The notes below the pieces were generated by a model. It saw only the letters and a program-made list of their open reading frames with translations. It was not told where the DNA came from and did not search any database. The translations under genes and the position numbers were made by a program. A DNA stretch of 18,630 nt, taken from Clostridiaceae bacterium. GTDB lineage: Bacteria > Bacillota > Clostridia > Saccharofermentanales > UBA5734. This document shows positions 15,574 through 18,630 of this stretch, in pieces. The number at the start of each line of letters is the position of its first letter. Position 1 is the stretch's first letter. The stretch is from positions 1 through 18,630 of the forward strand of contig JAAYKS010000132.1 in the NCBI GenBank assembly GCA_012522285.1. The letters run 5' to 3'.

Positions 15574-17346
15574 TCAGACCGACGTCCCCTGCTTCCAGAG
15601 TTTCGCATAAGCGCCGCCGAGTGCAAGCAAATCGTTATGTGTGCCGCGTTCGATGATCGCGCCTTTGTCCAGCACCAGAATCTCGTCTGCGTTACGGATG
15701 GTGGACAGCCGGTGCGCGATGACGATGGTCGCCCGGTCCCGGACGACCTGGTCGATGGCTTCCTGGATCAGCTTTTCCGTCTGCATGTCGACAGCCGCAG
15801 TCGCCTCGTCCAGCAATAGAACCGGGGTGTCGCGCAGCAGCGCCCGCGCGATCGAAATGCGTTGCTTCTGCCCGCCGGACAGTTTGACTCCCCGCTCCCC
15901 GATGATCGTGTCGTATCCGTCGTGCATGTCGGCGATAAAGTCGTGCGCGCGCGCCATGCGCGCCGCCTGCTCGATCTCCTCCTGGGTCGCGTGCAGCACG
16001 CCATAAGCGATGTTCTCCGCCACGGACCCGTTGAAGAGGAAGATGTCCTGCATCACGATGCTGACGTTGTTGCGGATACTGCGGGTTGTGAGGTTGTCGA
16101 GTGGGTGCCCGTCCAGCAGTATTCTGCCCTCGGGGGGCTCGTAAAAACGCATCAGCAAACTTGCGACCGTCGTTTTCCCGGCACCTGTGGGTCCCACCAA
16201 TGCCACCATGCGACCCGGTTCGACGACAAACGAGACATTCCGCAGCACTTCCATATCTTCTACATAGCTGAACGAAACGTCTTGAAACTCCACACGGCCT
16301 TGCATACGCCCGGGGTCCGCTGCTCCGGCGGCCTCTTTGACCAGCGGTTCTTCGCTCAGGATTTCATCGATGCGCTCGATGCTCGCGAGCGAAGTCTGCA
16401 GATCCTCGTTCATCCTGCCCAACGCGGAGACCGGACCGTGCAGCAGCGCCAGGTACATCAAAAAGGCGACCAGGTCTTCGACGGCCACGCGGCCGGTCGC
16501 GGCCAGGACGCCGCCCGCCCCCATCACCAGTGCGGTGGTGAGGTTGTTGAACAACTCGATGCGGGGATGGTACAAAGCGCTTTTGGTCAGCGCATTCATC
16601 ATCTTGACCGTAAAGTCCCGCGCGCTGTGCTCGATGCGACCCGATCCCATGTCCTGGCGATTGAAGGCCTGGATCTCGCGGATGCCGGAGTAGTTTTCAC
16701 TGGTCGCGGCGGTGAGTTCCGCCAACGACTGCTGGGTGCGCTTGAACAGCGGCCGAACCGAAGTGGCGTACTGATACAGGCTGATCGCAAGAAACGGCAT
16801 GAACGTCAGTGAAATGAGTGCAAGCAGTGGGTTGAGCACGAAGAGCAGCGTGAAGATTCCGATCAGCAGCACCGAGTTGATGATAAGGTCGGGGACCACA
16901 TGCGCGATCAGCATCTCCAGATTCGCGGGATCGTTGATCGTGCGGGAAATCAACTGTCCGACCTGGCGGTCGTGGAAATACCCGAGCGACAATCCCTGCA
17001 GATGGTCATACACCCGGATCCGCATGTCCGAAACGAAATTCCAGGCCGACTTGTGGGCAAAATAGGTCCGGGCGCCGCCGCACAGCGCGGTCACCAGATA
17101 GAGTCCTGCGAGCAGCAGCCCCAGGCGAATCGACTGCCGGATCAGGTCGGGGGATTTTTCCCGGATGAGTCCGGTGATTTCCCGGACCACCATCGGCGTG
17201 ACCAGTTGCGCCGCAGTCATGACGAGAATGACCACCAGCGTGACCAGCATGAACTTCCAGTACGGGCGTGCGAGAAGCAGCATGTCCCGCACCAATTTGA
17301 GCGCAGGCTTCCGCGCGGTTCCGGAGGGAGCTTTTTGTTTTGGCAT
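15574..17346 (-). CDS. ABC transporter, fused permease and ATP-binding subunit (exporter type)
   Basis: A 590-residue half-transporter of the type I exporter (MsbA/LmrA/BmrA) class. Six membrane helices span roughly residues 30-310 in the ABC transmembrane domain. The ATPase domain has Walker A GPTGAGKT (385-392), Q-loop Gln433 in VMQDIFLF, signature LSGGQ (489-493), Walker B VLLLDE (509-514) and H-loop His545. All catalytic residues are intact, including the Walker B Glu514. Since no second half-transporter is adjacent, it most likely works as a homodimer; the substrate (lipid, drug or peptide) cannot be inferred. The ATG has GGAAGG 8 bases upstream. An extended -10 promoter lies in the 91-base gap after the oxidoreductase gene, so it is probably transcribed separately from it. 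Confidence 0.96.
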   Translation of the reverse strand: MPKQKAPSGTARKPALKLVRDMLLLARPYWKFMLVTLVVILVMTAAQLVTPMVVREITGLIREKSPDLIRQSIRLGLLLAGLYLVTALCGGARTYFAHKSAWNFVSDMRIRVYDHLQGLSLGYFHDRQVGQLISRTINDPANLEMLIAHVVPDLIINSVLLIGIFTLLFVLNPLLALISLTFMPFLAISLYQYATSVRPLFKRTQQSLAELTAATSENYSGIREIQAFNRQDMGSGRIEHSARDFTVKMMNALTKSALYHPRIELFNNLTTALVMGAGGVLAATGRVAVEDLVAFLMYLALLHGPVSALGRMNEDLQTSLASIERIDEILSEEPLVKEAAGAADPGRMQGRVEFQDVSFSYVEDMEVLRNVSFVVEPGRMVALVGPTGAGKTTVASLLMRFYEPPEGRILLDGHPLDNLTTRSIRNNVSIVMQDIFLFNGSVAENIAYGVLHATQEEIEQAARMARAHDFIADMHDGYDTIIGERGVKLSGGQKQRISIARALLRDTPVLLLDEATAAVDMQTEKLIQEAIDQVVRDRATIVIAHRLSTIRNADEILVLDKGAIIERGTHNDLLALGGAYAKLWKQGTSV

Positions 17347-17387
17347 AACGACAACCTTCCCGATTCCATGTTTTTTATAGCCCGGAC

Positions 17388-17396
17388 ATTATACCA
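17388..17396 (-). promoter_or_regulatory. Extended -10 promoter of the ABC transporter gene
   Basis: On the minus strand TGG-TATAAT gives a perfect -10 with the extended TG, about 42 bases before the start codon. A 10-base palindrome TACCATGGTA (17392-17401) overlaps its upstream edge and might be an operator. A TTGACA at 17436-17441 is 42 bases away, too far to be its -35. Confidence 0.6.
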
Positions 17397-17437
17397 TGGT
17401 ACCGGCTGCCTCCTCACCGCCTCCCGGGAAGTGGATG

Positions 17438-18577
17438 TCAATCAAAAAAACCCTCCATCTGGTCGAGCGTAAAACCCTGTAGCGGGAGTTCCACCGGCCG
17501 GTCTTCCAGTGCGGAGCGATAGACCGCCAGCACCGCTTCGACCGCGGCTCTGCCGGAAGCCCCGTCCGCCAGCGGCGGGCGGCCTTCCGCCCATCCGTCC
17601 ACAAAATCCGCATACAACAACGTGTGCGGAGAGGCGATGTGCGCCAGTTCCCCCAATCGGTGCCGTTGTGCGTGATCGCGAAGTATACGGGCCAGGAAAC
17701 GCCCGGTCCGGTCTTTGCCGCGCTCGTCCCGGATCGAAAGACTGGGACGCCCCGCCCGGATCCCTGCCGTCACAGTTCCCCGCGTGCCGGTCAGTGCGAT
17801 CTTTGCCTCCTGCCTCTGCGGAGAGGTATTGGTCGTGCCTTCCACCAGACAGAGAGCGCCTGACTGGAGTTCCAGGACTGCGCAGCCGAGGTCTTCGGCT
17901 TCCATCCGGTGTGCGCGCCGGGCGATCAGACCGGTCGCACGCCGCACCGGCGAATCCATCAGCCACAGCAGCAGGTCCAGGCCGTGGATGCTCTGGTTCA
18001 TCAGGGCGCCGCCGTCCATCCGCCAGGTGCCGCGCCAGGCGGCCTGCTCGTAGTAGGCCTGGTCGTGTCCCCAGCGCACGTGAACCCGCCCTTGCAGCAA
18101 GTCGCCGATCAGCCCGGCCGAGAGCGCCGCATGCAACGCGCGCATCGGCGGGACGTACCGGAATTTGTGACCGACCGCGATCCTGCGTCCGGTCTCCCCC
18201 GCCACCGCGAGCAGTTGATCGGCTTCCCCGAGTGACATGGTCATCGGCTTTTCCATCACCAGATGCGCACCTGCGCGCATACAGTCGATCCCCATGGCCG
18301 CATGGGTTCCGCTGGGAGTCGTGATGGCCACCAAATCCGGGTGTTCGGCCTCCAGCATCGTGCGATAGTCGGCATAGATGCCGGGAGCCGTTCCCTCTTT
18401 TTCCAATCGGATTCCGCTTTGCTCCCAGAGGGTTGTCGCGCGGGTGGTGTCCGTGTCGGCCAGACCGCACAGCACCAAGCGCCCCCGCAGATGCCGGATT
18501 GCTCGGAGATGGCTTTCCGCGACCCGACCGCATCCGATGACCGCGACCCGTTTCGGCTGGTTGTTGTGCTGATTCAT
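17438..18577 (-). CDS. Gfo/Idh/MocA family NAD(P)-dependent oxidoreductase
   Basis: A 379-residue sugar or polyol dehydrogenase-like protein. The Rossmann fold opens RVAVIGCGRVAESHLRAI with GCGRVA at 15-20. The family EKP motif is Glu109-Lys110-Pro111 (Lys110 is the expected catalytic lysine). The C-terminal alpha/beta domain carries WRMDGGALMNQSIHGLDLLLWL with His198 and Asp201, as in active members. The substrate is not determined; the family covers myo-inositol, scyllo-inositol, glucose-fructose and amino-sugar derivatives, among others. The start ATG follows AGGAGG by 4 bases. A possible upstream gene ends 8 bases before the start codon, its stop lying within the ribosome site, which suggests an operon with genes beyond the window. 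Confidence 0.95.
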   Translation of the reverse strand: MNQHNNQPKRVAVIGCGRVAESHLRAIRHLRGRLVLCGLADTDTTRATTLWEQSGIRLEKEGTAPGIYADYRTMLEAEHPDLVAITTPSGTHAAMGIDCMRAGAHLVMEKPMTMSLGEADQLLAVAGETGRRIAVGHKFRYVPPMRALHAALSAGLIGDLLQGRVHVRWGHDQAYYEQAAWRGTWRMDGGALMNQSIHGLDLLLWLMDSPVRRATGLIARRAHRMEAEDLGCAVLELQSGALCLVEGTTNTSPQRQEAKIALTGTRGTVTAGIRAGRPSLSIRDERGKDRTGRFLARILRDHAQRHRLGELAHIASPHTLLYADFVDGWAEGRPPLADGASGRAAVEAVLAVYRSALEDRPVELPLQGFTLDQMEGFFD

Positions 18578-18585
18578 GGTTCCTC

Positions 18586-18630
18586 CTATGTGTCGACAGG
18601 CTCCTCGGGCAGAATGCGGGTCGGTATATA
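18586..18630 (-). CDS. Possible C-terminal end of an upstream gene (partial)
   Basis: The last 14 codons before a TAG read YIPTRILPEEPVDT in an open frame that reaches the window edge. The TAG overlaps the Shine-Dalgarno sequence of the Gfo/Idh/MocA gene, a common layout in tightly packed operons. It is too short for any identification and could be non-coding. Confidence 0.3.
   Translation of the reverse strand, partial: YIPTRILPEEPVDT

Noticed and set aside
17347..17437. An intrinsic terminator after the Gfo/Idh/MocA gene
   Set aside because: Only short GC palindromes are present, without a following T-run in the right place.
1..18630. tRNA/rRNA genes, insertion sequences, CRISPR arrays, attachment sites
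   Set aside because: I scanned for cloverleaf-like sequences, transposase motifs, terminal inverted repeats and regularly spaced direct repeats and saw none; this was by eye, so short or degenerate elements could be missed.

Overview
This window reads as a chromosomal stretch of a fairly GC-rich, Gram-positive-type anaerobe, most likely a member of the Firmicutes (Clostridia-like). Three observations support this. The DnaK lacks the insert in its N-terminal quadrant that Gram-negative DnaKs carry. The order hemW-hrcA-grpE-dnaK-dnaJ is controlled by a perfect CIRCE operator. Most genes start behind strong AGGAGG-like ribosome binding sites. The genus cannot be named from this sequence. There are no RNA genes, insertion sequences or CRISPR arrays, and coding density is very high: no gene-free stretch exceeds about 230 bases.

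Region 1 (about 1-10,415) is a run of eleven co-directional minus-strand genes. Read in the direction of transcription they are: an ECF-like sigma factor, a 145-residue membrane protein of unknown function, an NfeD-like protein, an SPFH/stomatin-like protein, an AAA/ABC-type ATPase, a DUF4276 (Toprim-like) protein, hemW, then hrcA-grpE-dnaK and a dnaJ cut off by the window edge. Several junctions overlap by 1 to 11 bases, so much of the run is probably translationally coupled. A sigma-A promoter (TTGACA, 17 bases, TAGATT) next to CIRCE lies between hemW and hrcA and gives the chaperone genes their own heat-shock control. The NfeD/SPFH pair beside a sigma factor recalls the membrane-stress regulon of SigW in Bacillus. 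The ATPase/DUF4276 pair is the most interesting part: it resembles two-gene split OLD-like (ATPase plus Toprim) modules, some of which are anti-phage systems, but here it is embedded in a housekeeping operon.

Region 2 (about 10,415-13,964) starts with a divergent intergenic region carrying a candidate extended -10 promoter and a small palindrome. A plus-strand gene for an unrecognised 146-residue protein follows. Convergent to it is a two-gene minus-strand operon: a tagaturonate/fructuronate epimerase (UxaE), used in hexuronate (pectin-derived sugar) catabolism, and a HI0933/YhiN-family flavoprotein coupled to it by an ATGA overlap.

Region 3 (about 13,964-18,630) holds a plus-strand AzgA-type NCS2 purine permease ending in a clear intrinsic terminator, a convergent homodimeric-type ABC exporter with its own extended -10 promoter, a Gfo/Idh/MocA oxidoreductase, and at the right edge what may be the last 14 codons of another minus-strand gene. 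UxaE and the Gfo/Idh/MocA protein suggest a sugar-acid or plant-polysaccharide using lifestyle; that is inference.
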